Assembly (NCBI RefSeq): GCF_009296185.1
Contig: NZ_WBJR01000001.1
Location: 248,001-312,000 of the forward strand
DNA: 64,000 nt
Source of the DNA: Hydrogenovibrio sp. JE_KL2
GTDB lineage: Bacteria; Pseudomonadota; Gammaproteobacteria; Thiomicrospirales; Thiomicrospiraceae
Direction: 5' to 3'
Positions 19,026-28,409 of the stretch are shown in pieces. A program made the position numbers and the translations under genes. A model generated the notes under the pieces. That model searched no databases, was not told the DNA's origin, and saw only the letters and a program-made list of their open reading frames with translations. The first letter of the stretch is position 1. Every line of letters starts with the position of its first letter.

Positions 19026-21119
19026 ATGAATTTTACTCAGCTGCTCAATCAGATAAAACAATCATTCAAAAATGGATTAGGGATACCTGTCGCTATTCTG
19101 GCACTTTTGGCAATGGTTGTTGTGCCGCTACCGCCGTTCTTGTTGGATGTTTTCTTCACTTTCAATATTGCTTTATCACTTGTCGTTTTGATGGTGACCT
19201 TGTATGCCAAGCGACCAATCGAATTTTCAATTTTCCCAACCATAATCTTGTTGACGACTTTGTTTAGGCTGTCTTTGAACATTGCATCCACACGTGTCAT
19301 CTTGTTGGAAGGTCACAATGGTGGCGCTTCAGCTGGTTATGTAATCGAGTCTTTCGGTGAGTTTGTTATCGGCGGTAACTATGCCGTTGGTTTGGTGGTC
19401 TTTGCGATTCTTGTGGTTATTAACTTTGTGGTTATCACCAAGGGTGCCGGTAGGGTTGCTGAAGTAAGCGCACGTTTTACGCTAGACTCCATGCCAGGTA
19501 AACAAATGGCGATTGACGCTGATTTGAATGCAGGTTTAATCACACAGGAACAGGCGCAGGAGCGCCGTTTTGAAATTGCGACAGAAGCCGATTTCTATGG
19601 CTCAATGGATGGTGCTAGTAAGTTTGTAAGAGGGGATGCGATCGCAGGGATTATCATTCTATTTATCAACTTACTGGGCGGTTTTGCAATTGGTGTTGGT
19701 CAGCATGATATGTCATTCAGCGATGCAACCCATGTCTACACGATTTTGACGTTAGGGGATGGTTTGGTCGCACAAATTCCTTCGTTGTTACTGTCTACCG
19801 CGACGGCGATTATCGTTACCCGTGTGTCAGGCGAAAAGAAAGATATGTCCCAGCAAGTACAACTGCAGATGTTTGCCAATCCAAAGGCGTTAGGCATGAG
19901 TGCGGGTATCGTTGGTGTTCTAGGTTTGGTTCCAGGAATGCCAAATATCGCCTTTTTATCCTTTGCAGCGATTTCAGGTGTGGGCGCCTATTTAATTCAC
20001 AAGAAACAACTGGAAACGCCTCCTGTTGAAGAGTTGTTGAATGAAAGTGAGTCTGAAACGCCGGAGCAAGCATCTGAGTTGAGCTGGGATGATGTGCAGG
20101 CAGTTGATGTGCTGGGTCTTGAAGTTGGTTATCGTTTGATTCCAATGGTGGATCAAGCTCAAAATGGACAACTTTTGGAACGCGTCAAAGGTGTTAGACG
20201 AAAAGTATCTCAAGAACTTGGTTTTTTGGTTCCACCTGTCCATATTCGCGATAATCTGGATCTTACGCCGAACAATTATAAAATTATGCTATTAGGGGTC
20301 TCCGCTGGAGAAGGCGAAGTTTTCCCAGATAAAGAGCTAGCAATTAACCCTGGACAAGTTTTTGGCGAGATTCAAGGGACACCGACAAAAGACCCGACAT
20401 TTGGTTTGGATGCGGTTTGGATTTCTCCATCGGATAGGGAGCAAGCGCAAGCACTGGGTTATACTGTGGTAGATTCAAGTACGGTTGTGGCGACGCATAT
20501 CAGCCAAGTAATTCAAGACTATGCAGCGGAGTTGCTAGGGTATGATGAAACACAGAAGCTTTTGGATAAACTCAAAGAATCTTCACCTAAGTTGGTGAGT
20601 GAACTGATTCCAGATAAATTGCCATTATCGGTTGTAGTAAAAGTTTTGCAGAACCTTCTGGAAGAGAAAGTCTCTATTAAAGACTTGAGAACGATTTTGG
20701 AAACTTTGACAGAAAGCGCGGCTAAAATTCAAGACCCCAGTTTGTTGACGATACAGGTGCGTGCCGCGTTAGGTCGTTCGATTATTCAAAACCTAGTAGG
20801 ACCGGAAGGTGAGTTGAAAGTCATTACATTGGATCCGAGTTTGGAACAGTTGTTGCTACAGGCATCTCAGGGCTCTCCAGAAGGGCAATTAGCGATTGAA
20901 CCTGGCTTGGCAGAAAGATTGCATAATACTTTGAAAGAAGAATCGCAAAAGGTCGAAATGGAAGGCCAGGCGGCCGTGCTACTGGTTGCACCGCAGATTC
21001 GAGCACAGTTAGCTAGACTGTTTAAGTTTAGTTTACCTAGCTTAAATATTTTGGCATATTCCGAAGTGCCGGAAAACCGTCAGATAAGCGTGGTTGCAAA
21101 TGTGGGGCAGGGAGGCTAG
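19026..21119 (+). CDS. flhA: Flagellar export protein FlhA
   Basis: Large export-apparatus protein; its cytosolic ring docks chaperone-substrate complexes. About eight TM segments lie in the first 320 residues, including the FHIPEP-family stretch RPIEFSIFPTIILLTTLFRL and SMPGKQMAIDADLNAGLI. The soluble domain extends to residue 697, a normal length. flhF begins immediately after the TAG. Confidence 0.97.
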   Translation: MNFTQLLNQIKQSFKNGLGIPVAILALLAMVVVPLPPFLLDVFFTFNIALSLVVLMVTLYAKRPIEFSIFPTIILLTTLFRLSLNIASTRVILLEGHNGGASAGYVIESFGEFVIGGNYAVGLVVFAILVVINFVVITKGAGRVAEVSARFTLDSMPGKQMAIDADLNAGLITQEQAQERRFEIATEADFYGSMDGASKFVRGDAIAGIIILFINLLGGFAIGVGQHDMSFSDATHVYTILTLGDGLVAQIPSLLLSTATAIIVTRVSGEKKDMSQQVQLQMFANPKALGMSAGIVGVLGLVPGMPNIAFLSFAAISGVGAYLIHKKQLETPPVEELLNESESETPEQASELSWDDVQAVDVLGLEVGYRLIPMVDQAQNGQLLERVKGVRRKVSQELGFLVPPVHIRDNLDLTPNNYKIMLLGVSAGEGEVFPDKELAINPGQVFGEIQGTPTKDPTFGLDAVWISPSDREQAQALGYTVVDSSTVVATHISQVIQDYAAELLGYDETQKLLDKLKESSPKLVSELIPDKLPLSVVVKVLQNLLEEKVSIKDLRTILETLTESAAKIQDPSLLTIQVRAALGRSIIQNLVGPEGELKVITLDPSLEQLLLQASQGSPEGQLAIEPGLAERLHNTLKEESQKVEMEGQAAVLLVAPQIRAQLARLFKFSLPSLNILAYSEVPENRQISVVANVGQGG

Positions 21120-22289
21120 ATGAAGCTTAAACGTTATCTGGGACCAAATATGCGACAAGTGATGGCGCTGGTTCGTGAAGAATTAGGAGACGATGCTGTC
21201 ATAATGTCAACGCGTAATACGGATGAAGGCGTTGAAATTGTTGCCGCGATTGACCCGGAATCGTCAATCAAGCAAGAAGCTCCCATTCAACAGGGAGCGA
21301 GAGCGAGTTTTACTTCGCCGGAGTTGAGCCATCAAGGCGGGCAAGGGTTTGGCAAAGAAAACCAAGAAATACAAAAAATGGCAGCGGAGCTCCAGGCTGT
21401 CAAAACCATGTTAAAAGACCAACTGGCTGGACTGGCTTGGAATCATTCGGAAAAAATGGAGCCAGAAAAAGTCCGGTTGCTGAAGCGTTTGGTTCAACTT
21501 GGTATTGGTTGGGATTTAGCACAAGAGCTGGTTGATGGGCTGGAAAGTCTCAATGAGAGCTCTTGGGCTGAAGTTTTGGTCGAGTTGGAAAGACGTATTC
21601 CAACGGGTATGGGGGATGTTGTTGACATGGGTGGTGTGGTAGCTTTGGTAGGCCCCACCGGAGTCGGGAAAACCACCACCATCGCAAAAATGGCAAGTCG
21701 CTTTGTGATGAGAAACAGTCCTAGCCAATTAGCATTGATTACGACGGATTGTTATAAAATAGGCGCACAAGCTCAACTTAAGACGTTTGCAGATTTGCTG
21801 GGTGTTCCTGTTTATGTCGCAGCTTCAGAAGGCGAACTGTTAAATTTACTAGCATCGTTGACCAGTAAAAAACTGATATTGATTGATACGGCTGGCCTCA
21901 GCCAGAAAGACTCGCAAATTGAGCAGCAGCCCACTAAAACAAAAATGGGATTGGAGACGATACGAAATTATTTAGTGATGTCTGCAGCAACCCAGTTGAG
22001 TGTCATGAAAGACATTGTTAGCGCTTTCGGCAAAGTTGGTTTAAAAGGTTGTATCTTGACGAAGTTGGATGAGGCAACCCAGTTGGGTAATATTTTGACG
22101 GTGTTGATCGAAAATAAGTTGCCACCAGCTTATGTGTCGAATGGCCAGAGAGTTCCAGAAGATTTGGAGCCGGTAAGAATAAGAGATTTAGTTGATAAAG
22201 CCATGGTCTTAGGACAGCAAAAATCAGTAAATGAAGAAGAAGTGGCATTTCGTTTAGGAATGGGTAAGGATATTTCAGATGCACAATGA
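21120..22289 (+). CDS. flhF: Flagellar placement GTPase FlhF
   Basis: SRP-type GTPase that marks the cell pole for flagellum assembly. The N-terminal B domain opens with MKLKRYLGPNMRQVMALVREELG. The NG domain has the P-loop GPTGVGKTTTIAKMA, plus TTDCYKIGAQAQLKTFAD and DTAGLSQKD. Length 389. It abuts flhA and overlaps flhG by 11 nt. FlhF-FlhG pairs generally indicate polar flagella of controlled number. Confidence 0.96.
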   Translation: MKLKRYLGPNMRQVMALVREELGDDAVIMSTRNTDEGVEIVAAIDPESSIKQEAPIQQGARASFTSPELSHQGGQGFGKENQEIQKMAAELQAVKTMLKDQLAGLAWNHSEKMEPEKVRLLKRLVQLGIGWDLAQELVDGLESLNESSWAEVLVELERRIPTGMGDVVDMGGVVALVGPTGVGKTTTIAKMASRFVMRNSPSQLALITTDCYKIGAQAQLKTFADLLGVPVYVAASEGELLNLLASLTSKKLILIDTAGLSQKDSQIEQQPTKTKMGLETIRNYLVMSAATQLSVMKDIVSAFGKVGLKGCILTKLDEATQLGNILTVLIENKLPPAYVSNGQRVPEDLEPVRIRDLVDKAMVLGQQKSVNEEEVAFRLGMGKDISDAQ

Positions 22290-23193
22290 TCAAGCAGCAG
22301 GTTTAAGAGCCATGCAATCCAGCCAAGCCAGCACTCCGGTAAGTGAAGAAAGCGCTCCGAAAAAAACTTCGGGGAGGCCTCCAAAACCGGTTAGAGTGCT
22401 TGCAGTCGCAAGTGGTAAAGGTGGTGTCGGTAAAACGAATGTGTCTGTTAACCTCTCTGTTTCACTAGCTCAGCTAGGCAATCGCGTCCTATTGATGGAT
22501 GCGGATATGGGGTTGGCGAATGTCGATATCATGTTGGGGCTGCAAACCAAATATAACCTCGCACATGTGCTAGATGGGGAAAAAACGTTGCGTGAAGTAA
22601 TGGTGGATGCTCCAGGCGGAATTAAAGTCATTCCGGCAGCATCTGGTGTTAAACGCATGGCTCAGTTATCGACAGCTGAGAACGCAGGGATTATCAACGC
22701 ATTTTCTGAGATTGACGGTTTTTTAGATGTTTTGGTTATTGATACAGCTGCTGGTATTGCAGATAGCGTTGTAAGCTTTTGTAGAGCGTCTCAAGACGTA
22801 ATTGTGGTTGTAAATGATGAGCCAGCGTCTATGACGGATGCTTACGCGTTGATAAAAGTATTAAGTAAAGAATATAATCTAACAAAGTTCAAGTTGCTGG
22901 CGAATATGGTTCGCACTGAGAAGCATGGCTTAATGCTTTATGATAAATTCTCAAAGGTATGCGAGCAGTTCTTAGATGTTTACATTGATTATTTAGGGAC
23001 CGTTCCTTTCGATCATGATTTGAGAGAAGCGATTCAACGCCAAACACCTGTAACGATTTCCAAGCCGAATAGTGAGTCGGCAAAAGCGTTTAGAAAGATT
23101 GCGGCAGAAATAAACAACTGGCCGATACCAACGGGAATCACTGGGTATTTGCAGTTTTTTGTCGAGCGATTGTTTCAATCGCAAAATAGTTAA
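22279..23193 (+). CDS. flhG: Flagellar number regulator FlhG/FleN
   Basis: MinD-like ATPase limiting flagellar number with FlhF. The deviant Walker A motif ASGKGGVGKTNVSVNLS and the LLMDADMGLANVDIMLGL switch are present. The first 37 residues form a Ser/Thr/Pro-rich tail; FlhG N-termini often bear a peptide that activates FlhF. Length 304. Starts inside the end of flhF. Confidence 0.95.
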   Translation: MHNDQAAGLRAMQSSQASTPVSEESAPKKTSGRPPKPVRVLAVASGKGGVGKTNVSVNLSVSLAQLGNRVLLMDADMGLANVDIMLGLQTKYNLAHVLDGEKTLREVMVDAPGGIKVIPAASGVKRMAQLSTAENAGIINAFSEIDGFLDVLVIDTAAGIADSVVSFCRASQDVIVVVNDEPASMTDAYALIKVLSKEYNLTKFKLLANMVRTEKHGLMLYDKFSKVCEQFLDVYIDYLGTVPFDHDLREAIQRQTPVTISKPNSESAKAFRKIAAEINNWPIPTGITGYLQFFVERLFQSQNS

Positions 23194-23212
23194 TCAAGGA
23201 TTGGGTTAATTC

Positions 23213-23935
23213 ATGACAGGCACGCAAATTTATGCAAATATTCAAAAGCAATCAGGGCAACCGATTGATATTGAAGAGTTTTTGCCGCTTGTCAATAGAA
23301 TTGCTTATCATTTAAAAGGTCGTTTGCCTGATAGTGTAATGGTAGATGATTTGATTCAGTCTGGCGTTGTTGGACTGATTGAAGCAGCGCAAAAGTTTGA
23401 TGCTAGTCAGGGTGCTAGCTTTGAAACTTATGCAGGCATTAGAATTCGTGGGGCGATGTTGGATGAAATTCGCCGCGGAGACTGGACACCGAGGTCCGTT
23501 TACCGTAAGTCTCGAGAAGTATCAGACGCGATTGCTAAAATCGAGGCAAAGCAAGGACGGGAAGCCAAAGACCCTGAAATCGCTGAAGAAATGCAAATAA
23601 GTTTAGATGATTATTACCATATTCTTCAGGACACGAATTCGGTACAATTGCTGTCCATTGATGAACCCGATCATGATGAGCTTTCTGAAGACAGAATGGT
23701 TGGACAAATGAAATCTCAGTTGGCGGAGATTTCCGAAGAAGGGTTTCATAAGGCGCTGTCGCAAGAAATTGCAAATCTGCCTGAAAAAGAAAAACTGGTG
23801 ATGGCTCTTTACTACGATGAAGAGTTGAATCTAAAAGAAATTGGTGAAGTCTTGGATGTAAGTGAATCTCGTGTAAGTCAGATTCACAGCCAAGCGATAA
23901 AGCGTCTTAAAGCACGCTTAGATGATTGGATTTAG
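23213..23935 (+). CDS. fliA: Flagellar sigma factor sigma-28
   Basis: Directs late flagellar and chemotaxis transcription. Region 2 (VNRIAYHLKGRLPDSVMVDDLIQSG, split here over residues 26-50), region 3 and a helix-turn-helix region 4 (LKEIGEVLDVSESRVSQIHS) are visible. Length 240. Placed between flhG and cheY as in Pseudomonas and Vibrio. Confidence 0.96.
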   Translation: MTGTQIYANIQKQSGQPIDIEEFLPLVNRIAYHLKGRLPDSVMVDDLIQSGVVGLIEAAQKFDASQGASFETYAGIRIRGAMLDEIRRGDWTPRSVYRKSREVSDAIAKIEAKQGREAKDPEIAEEMQISLDDYYHILQDTNSVQLLSIDEPDHDELSEDRMVGQMKSQLAEISEEGFHKALSQEIANLPEKEKLVMALYYDEELNLKEIGEVLDVSESRVSQIHSQAIKRLKARLDDWI

Positions 23936-23974
23936 AATTAAAGGAATATCAGTATTAAACTGAAGGAATAAACG

Positions 23975-24388
23975 ATGCAAATTGATAGAAATATGAACAT
24001 CTTGGTGGTAGATGATTTTTCTACGATGAGAAGAATTGTTAAAAATCTGCTGAAAGAACTAGGCTTTAGTAAGTTCGATGAAGCAGATGATGGCGCTAAT
24101 GCTTGGCCGATGATTCAAACGGGAAAGTATGATTTCATCGTAAGTGATTGGAATATGCCTCAAATGACTGGTATTGATTTGCTAAGACATGTTCGTGCGG
24201 ACGCAAAACTGAAAGATACGCCATTCCTATTGATTACTGCGGAAGCGAAAAGAAGCCAAATCCTTGAAGCGGCTGAAGCAGGAGTGGATGGTTACATCGT
24301 TAAGCCATTTACTGCCGCGACTTTGAATGCAAAAATTCAGAAGATTTTTGAGCGAGTTGAAGAACGTAAAAAAGCTAATGCCGGCTAA
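23975..24388 (+). CDS. cheY: Chemotaxis response regulator CheY
   Basis: Phosphorylated by CheA; binds the flagellar switch to change rotation. Receiver domain with acidic pair VVDDFSTMRR, phospho-acceptor Asp in VSDWNMPQM, Thr in LLITAEAK and Lys in IVKPFTA. Length 137, slightly long, with a basic C-terminal tail. It lies before cheZ, from which it is separated by a terminator. Confidence 0.95.
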   Translation: MQIDRNMNILVVDDFSTMRRIVKNLLKELGFSKFDEADDGANAWPMIQTGKYDFIVSDWNMPQMTGIDLLRHVRADAKLKDTPFLLITAEAKRSQILEAAEAGVDGYIVKPFTAATLNAKIQKIFERVEERKKANAG

Positions 24389-24413
24389 CGGAAGATCATA
24401 AAAATATAATATT

Positions 24414-24453
24414 AAAAGCCTTATATAACTTAATTTATATAAGGCTTTTTTTT
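24414..24453 (+). terminator. Terminator between cheY and cheZ
   Basis: AAAGCCTTATATAA and TTATATAAGGCTTT form a long perfect stem with a short loop, followed by T8. It should end much of the flhF-cheY transcript, so cheZ may be read by leakage or from its own promoter. Confidence 0.85.
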
Positions 24454-24471
24454 TAGCAAAGAGGGGAAAAA

Positions 24472-25125
24472 ATGGAAAACATCAGTGTTGCTCAAGTGGA
24501 GTCTTTGTTAAAGTCGATTAAAGACAAAAATTATCAAGAAGCCGCATCCATTATTGATGAATTGGTAAAAATGAAAAATGAAAGTCTGGTCAATGAAGTA
24601 AAAGAACTCTCCGCAGGCTTGCATAAATCTCTAGAAAGTTTTGGCAACGACACCATCATTCTAAAGCACACAAAGCATGATTTGCCGGATGCCTCGGAAA
24701 GACTGAAATATGTTATTGAAGCCACGGAAGAAGCCAGTAACAAAACACTCGAAGCAGCCGAATCGGTGCTGGGAAAACTGGAAACTTTGGAATCACAAAT
24801 AACCGATGAATCCGTGTTGGCAACCTTGTCGACCATACAAACCCAGATGACAGATATCATGGTTGCCCAATCCTTTCAAGACTTAACCGGACAGGTGTTG
24901 AATCGCATAGTTGATTTAGTGACCAGTCTAGAAAAAAACTTAAATGAGCTTATTGTTAAGGCTGGTGTTGATTTGGACAATGTCGCAGGGCTTGAAGCGA
25001 CGGATGAGCAGCGTCACGAGGATGAAATGAAGGGAGTTGGCCCTAACGTGACCAAGTCCAGCAAGAAAGATTCTGTTTCTTCTCAAGACGATGTGGATGA
25101 CCTGCTTGGTGAACTTGGATTGTAA
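24472..25125 (+). CDS. cheZ: CheY phosphatase CheZ
   Basis: Dephosphorylates CheY. Long helical hairpin (about residues 40-170) containing VAQSFQDLTGQVLNRIVDLV, with the catalytic Gln in QDLTGQ. A flexible linker leads to the CheY-binding peptide at the C-terminus (DDVDDLLGELGL). Length 217. GAGGGGA precedes the ATG. Confidence 0.94.
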   Translation: MENISVAQVESLLKSIKDKNYQEAASIIDELVKMKNESLVNEVKELSAGLHKSLESFGNDTIILKHTKHDLPDASERLKYVIEATEEASNKTLEAAESVLGKLETLESQITDESVLATLSTIQTQMTDIMVAQSFQDLTGQVLNRIVDLVTSLEKNLNELIVKAGVDLDNVAGLEATDEQRHEDEMKGVGPNVTKSSKKDSVSSQDDVDDLLGELGL

Positions 25126-25132
25126 TTTGGGC

Positions 25133-25148
25133 TGGCATGCTCGTTGCT
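25133..25148 (+). promoter_or_regulatory. Sigma-54-type promoter before cheA
   Basis: TGGCATGCTCGTTGCT matches the -24/-12 consensus TGGCACG-N4-TTGCA closely, with GG and GC at the required spacing. It is in the cheZ-cheA gap, 72 bp before the cheA start. A sigma-54 start here would separate cheA-cheW expression from fliA-driven genes. Confidence 0.6.
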
Positions 25149-25220
25149 TAAGGTTTTCTAGATTTAATTATCAAGAAAATAAGTCACTATGTTGACAGGC
25201 ACCTAGACGAGGTATGAATT

Positions 25221-27209
25221 GTGGATGAAGAAATTTTACAGGATTTTTTAATTGAAGCATCAGAGCTGGTAGAGCAGCTAGATGAGCAATTAACCGATCT
25301 GGCCAATTCACCGACAGACTCTGATTTGCTGAACGCCATTTTTAGGGGGTTTCATACCATTAAAGGGGGCGCAGGCTTCCTAGGCGTTACGCCTTTGGTT
25401 GAAGTGTGTCACAGAGCTGAGAACGTCTTTGACAAAATCCGAAATGATGAAGTAGCCTATGATGATGTTGCTAGTGACGTTATCATGCGCGCTTTTGACG
25501 TTATTTCAGACTATATCGAAAAATTGAGAGATGGTGCTCGTGAACTTGACGAAGCAGATACAGGATTGCTTTCCGAATTAGATGCTTTGTGGCGTGGTCA
25601 GGCAGCTGGCGCAACTCATGAGGAAGAAATTGCCACACCAGAGGCGGAAGTTGCCCCTTCGCAGCCTGAAGTTAAGCTTCAGCTTCCAGAAGGCGTTGAT
25701 CCCGATGGCGATATTAGTGATGATGAATTTGAAGCACTGCTTAATCAACGTGATGCGCTTTCCGTATCTGCTGATGAGCCAGGAACAACTTCTGTTGCCG
25801 GCGTAAAACTTCAATTAGAAGAAGGGGTTGACCCTGATGGGGATATTACCGACGACGAATTTGAAGCACTGTTGAATCAAAGAGATATGTTAGGGGTAGA
25901 TGAACCTTCTGCTCCTGCTGAACCACCAAAGTCTGCTGTAGAACCTAAAGTCGCTGCGCCAGCGCCACAACCAGCTCCGGCTCCTAAACCTGCTGCTAAA
26001 GACAGTGATGGTGACAAAGGTGAGGATAAGCCTTCAAAAGCTGCTGCTGAATCTACTGTGCGTGTCGATACACGCCGCTTGGATGAGATCATGAACTTGG
26101 TTGGTGAGTTGGTGCTTGTCCGTAACCGTCTGTTGACCTTAAAATCTTTAGAAGATGCGCAAGAAGAGCTTTCGAATGCCGTTGGTAATTTGGATCACGT
26201 AACTACTGACTTGCAAACATCAGTCATGAAGACTCGTATGCAACCAGTTAAGAAAGTATTTGGTCGCTTCCCTCGCGTTGTAAGAGATTTGGCCAGAAAG
26301 CTTGGTAAAGAGATTGAGCTTGAATTGCAAGGTGAAGAGACAGACCTTGATAAAAACCTTGTAGAAGCGCTAGCGGATCCATTGGTTCACTTGGTAAGAA
26401 ACTCTGTTGACCATGGTATTGAAATGCCAAGTGAACGTGAAAACGCCAATAAACCGAGAAAGGGCACGGTCATTCTTGCCGCAGAACAAGAAGGGGATCA
26501 CATTCTTCTATCAATTACCGATGACGGGAAAGGGATGGATCCTGATGTTTTGAGACGCAAAGCTGTCGAAAAAGGCATGATGGATGAAGTCAGTGCAAAC
26601 CAGCTAGATGACAAGGCAGCGTTCGAGTTAATCATGTCGGCAGGATTTTCGACTGCTGAAACGATTAGTGATATTTCTGGTCGTGGTGTTGGTATGGATG
26701 TTGTAAAAAACATGATTACCAAGCTGAACGGTAGTATTGATATCCATTCTGTTTTGGGGAAAGGAACACAGATTAATATTCGTGTACCTTTGACATTGGC
26801 TATCTTGCCGACATTGATGGTTTCTTTCGGTGAAGACAGTTATGCAATTCCACTAACGAGTGTTCAAGAAATTTTCGATTTTGATTCTGATCAAACGAAT
26901 AAAATTGATGGTCAAATGATGGTTCGCCTGCGTGAGAAGAGTATTCCGCTGATTTTTCTTTCCGAATGGCTTTCGCCTGAGTGTGATAAGACCACTTATG
27001 ACGGAGATAAAGTAATTATCGTCTCTATTGGTAATCAGCGAGCAGGATTTGTCGTTGATCAGGTAAATGGTCAGGAAGAAGTGGTTATTAAGCCGCTGGG
27101 TGTAATGATGAAGCATATCGAAGGCTATGCCGGAGCTACCATCACAGGTAATGGAAATATTGCTTTGATTCTGGATTTACCAGGTGTCATTCAACGTTTT
27201 CAATATTAA
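25221..27209 (+). CDS. cheA: Chemotaxis histidine kinase CheA
   Basis: Receptor-coupled kinase for CheY and CheB. Hpt domain with phospho-His45 (GFHTIKGGAGFLG). The linker holds a tandem duplication (residues about 151-178 and 195-222, each with VKLQL, GVDPDGDI and DDEFEALLNQRD). An Ala/Pro stretch, the dimerisation helices and the ATPase follow (NSVDHGIEMP, DDGKGMD, GRGVGMDVV). A CheW-like domain ends the protein. Length 662. Start GTG 25221 with ACGAGG upstream. Confidence 0.96.
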   Translation: MDEEILQDFLIEASELVEQLDEQLTDLANSPTDSDLLNAIFRGFHTIKGGAGFLGVTPLVEVCHRAENVFDKIRNDEVAYDDVASDVIMRAFDVISDYIEKLRDGARELDEADTGLLSELDALWRGQAAGATHEEEIATPEAEVAPSQPEVKLQLPEGVDPDGDISDDEFEALLNQRDALSVSADEPGTTSVAGVKLQLEEGVDPDGDITDDEFEALLNQRDMLGVDEPSAPAEPPKSAVEPKVAAPAPQPAPAPKPAAKDSDGDKGEDKPSKAAAESTVRVDTRRLDEIMNLVGELVLVRNRLLTLKSLEDAQEELSNAVGNLDHVTTDLQTSVMKTRMQPVKKVFGRFPRVVRDLARKLGKEIELELQGEETDLDKNLVEALADPLVHLVRNSVDHGIEMPSERENANKPRKGTVILAAEQEGDHILLSITDDGKGMDPDVLRRKAVEKGMMDEVSANQLDDKAAFELIMSAGFSTAETISDISGRGVGMDVVKNMITKLNGSIDIHSVLGKGTQINIRVPLTLAILPTLMVSFGEDSYAIPLTSVQEIFDFDSDQTNKIDGQMMVRLREKSIPLIFLSEWLSPECDKTTYDGDKVIIVSIGNQRAGFVVDQVNGQEEVVIKPLGVMMKHIEGYAGATITGNGNIALILDLPGVIQRFQY

Positions 27210-27221
27210 GGAAGGAAACAC

Positions 27222-27722
27222 ATGGCTTTAGTAGCAGCAAACAAAAACAAAGACGTTGATCTAGCGCTTATGAATGAAGAGGATCAGGAGAAGTATTCTG
27301 GGCCAAGCATTCGTTGTGTGTTATTTGAGTTGGATTCCGAGATTTATGGCATCAATGTTAAAAAAATACGTGAAGTCTTGAGAGTCGGGTCTATCCGTAA
27401 AGTTGAGGGTTCTGACTACAATGTTTTAGGGGTTATTAACGTCCGCGGTGTCATTGTGACCGTCGTTGATACTCGCCTGTCCTATGGTATTTCTCCTAAA
27501 GCAGTTGACGATCTATCGCGAATCATTATTGTTGAGCTTGATGACGATAATATCGTTGGAATGTTGGTTGATTGCGTTCTGGAAGTAAAAGATATTCCTG
27601 AAAAACAATTCGAGTCGATGTCAGCCACTAAAGAGGGTGCTTCAAGGTATCTTCAAGGCATCGCACACTTTAACGGCAACGTTATCATCCTAGTGGACGT
27701 TGATAGCATGTTCAAGGTTTAA
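27222..27722 (+). CDS. cheW: Chemotaxis coupling protein CheW
   Basis: CheW domain of 166 residues linking receptors to CheA (FELDSEIYGINVKKIREVLRV, VLGVINVRGVIVTVVDTRLSYG). It begins 12 nt after cheA with AAGGAAGG upstream, so it is the main CheW of the array. The 3' end overlaps the convergent gene at 27712-27993 by 11 nt. Confidence 0.94.
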   Translation: MALVAANKNKDVDLALMNEEDQEKYSGPSIRCVLFELDSEIYGINVKKIREVLRVGSIRKVEGSDYNVLGVINVRGVIVTVVDTRLSYGISPKAVDDLSRIIIVELDDDNIVGMLVDCVLEVKDIPEKQFESMSATKEGASRYLQGIAHFNGNVIILVDVDSMFKV

Positions 27723-27993
27723 GTTCGGGGTGTTTGCCTGAAATTTGATAGGCAAAAATCAAGACTTGAACCACGGCTTCATAAAGCGATTCCGGGATTT
27801 CACTATCTAGCTCTACCTGAGAAAGAAGCGCCGCCAAATTTTCATCCGAAGTGATAGGAATATCATTTTCCTTTGCTATCTGGATGATTTCTTCTGCAAC
27901 ATACCCGTAACCTTTCGCAGACACTGTTGGTGCGCCCTCACCATCATATTCAAGAGAAATAGCGACTGACTTATCGAGTGTAATTTTTTCCAA
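27712..27993 (-). CDS. Standalone FlhB-like C-terminal domain protein
   Basis: 93 residues resembling the cytosolic part of FlhB after the NPTH cleavage site (AISLEYDGEGAPTVSAKGYG, IAKENDIPITSDENLAALL, LYEAVVQVLIFAYQI). Such EscU/YscU/HrcU-like or FlhX proteins can partly stand in for the FlhB C-terminal fragment. Start is a TTG at 27991-27993 with AAGGAA upstream. It is the last gene of a reverse-strand run that begins with fliK, the usual partner of these small proteins. Confidence 0.85.
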   Translation of the reverse strand: MEKITLDKSVAISLEYDGEGAPTVSAKGYGYVAEEIIQIAKENDIPITSDENLAALLSQVELDSEIPESLYEAVVQVLIFAYQISGKHPELKP

Positions 27994-28094
27994 ACCAGCG
28001 TTCCTTTAGTGGTTTTGAAAGGTAGTGCTTGGTGAGTTTTGCCGCTTTGGATTCATTGCAGCGTCATTAATTTTTGATAGAAGCCCGGAAAATT

Positions 28095-28373
28095 TTAGGA
28101 AAGCATTAACTTTTCGCTCAAGCCAAGTTTGCTTGCGCTGGTGGTTAATTGTTCTGATGGAGCTGTCCATTGGATTGTTTTATTACCGGCTTGTGCACTT
28201 TTAATAAGTGCTAGCAATAGTTGCAATCCTGAGGTGTCAATGTTTTCAACTTTTGAACCTTCCAGATTGAAAGTTTCAGCATCGGACTGGAAGGCCAGTC
28301 TTAAGTCACCAAGTTGACCTTCTATATGGTGAATCGTCAGGCTTTCTGGAAGAGTGATTGTGGTTTCGCTCAT
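28095..28373 (-). CDS. STAS-domain protein
   Basis: 92 residues with the STAS pattern: EGQLGDLRLAFQSDAETFNL, then VENIDTSGLQLLLALIKSA, where the Ser/Thr of DTSG is the usual phospho-site of anti-sigma-antagonist folds. GGAGAAG precedes the ATG. It lies directly after a CheY-like gene in the reverse chemotaxis operon, so a scaffold or phospho-dependent switch in signalling is plausible. The partner is unknown. Confidence 0.8.
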   Translation of the reverse strand: MSETTITLPESLTIHHIEGQLGDLRLAFQSDAETFNLEGSKVENIDTSGLQLLLALIKSAQAGNKTIQWTAPSEQLTTSASKLGLSEKLMLS

Positions 28374-28409
28374 GACGTTCTTCTCCGGTTCTGAAAAAAG
28401 GTGATGCGC

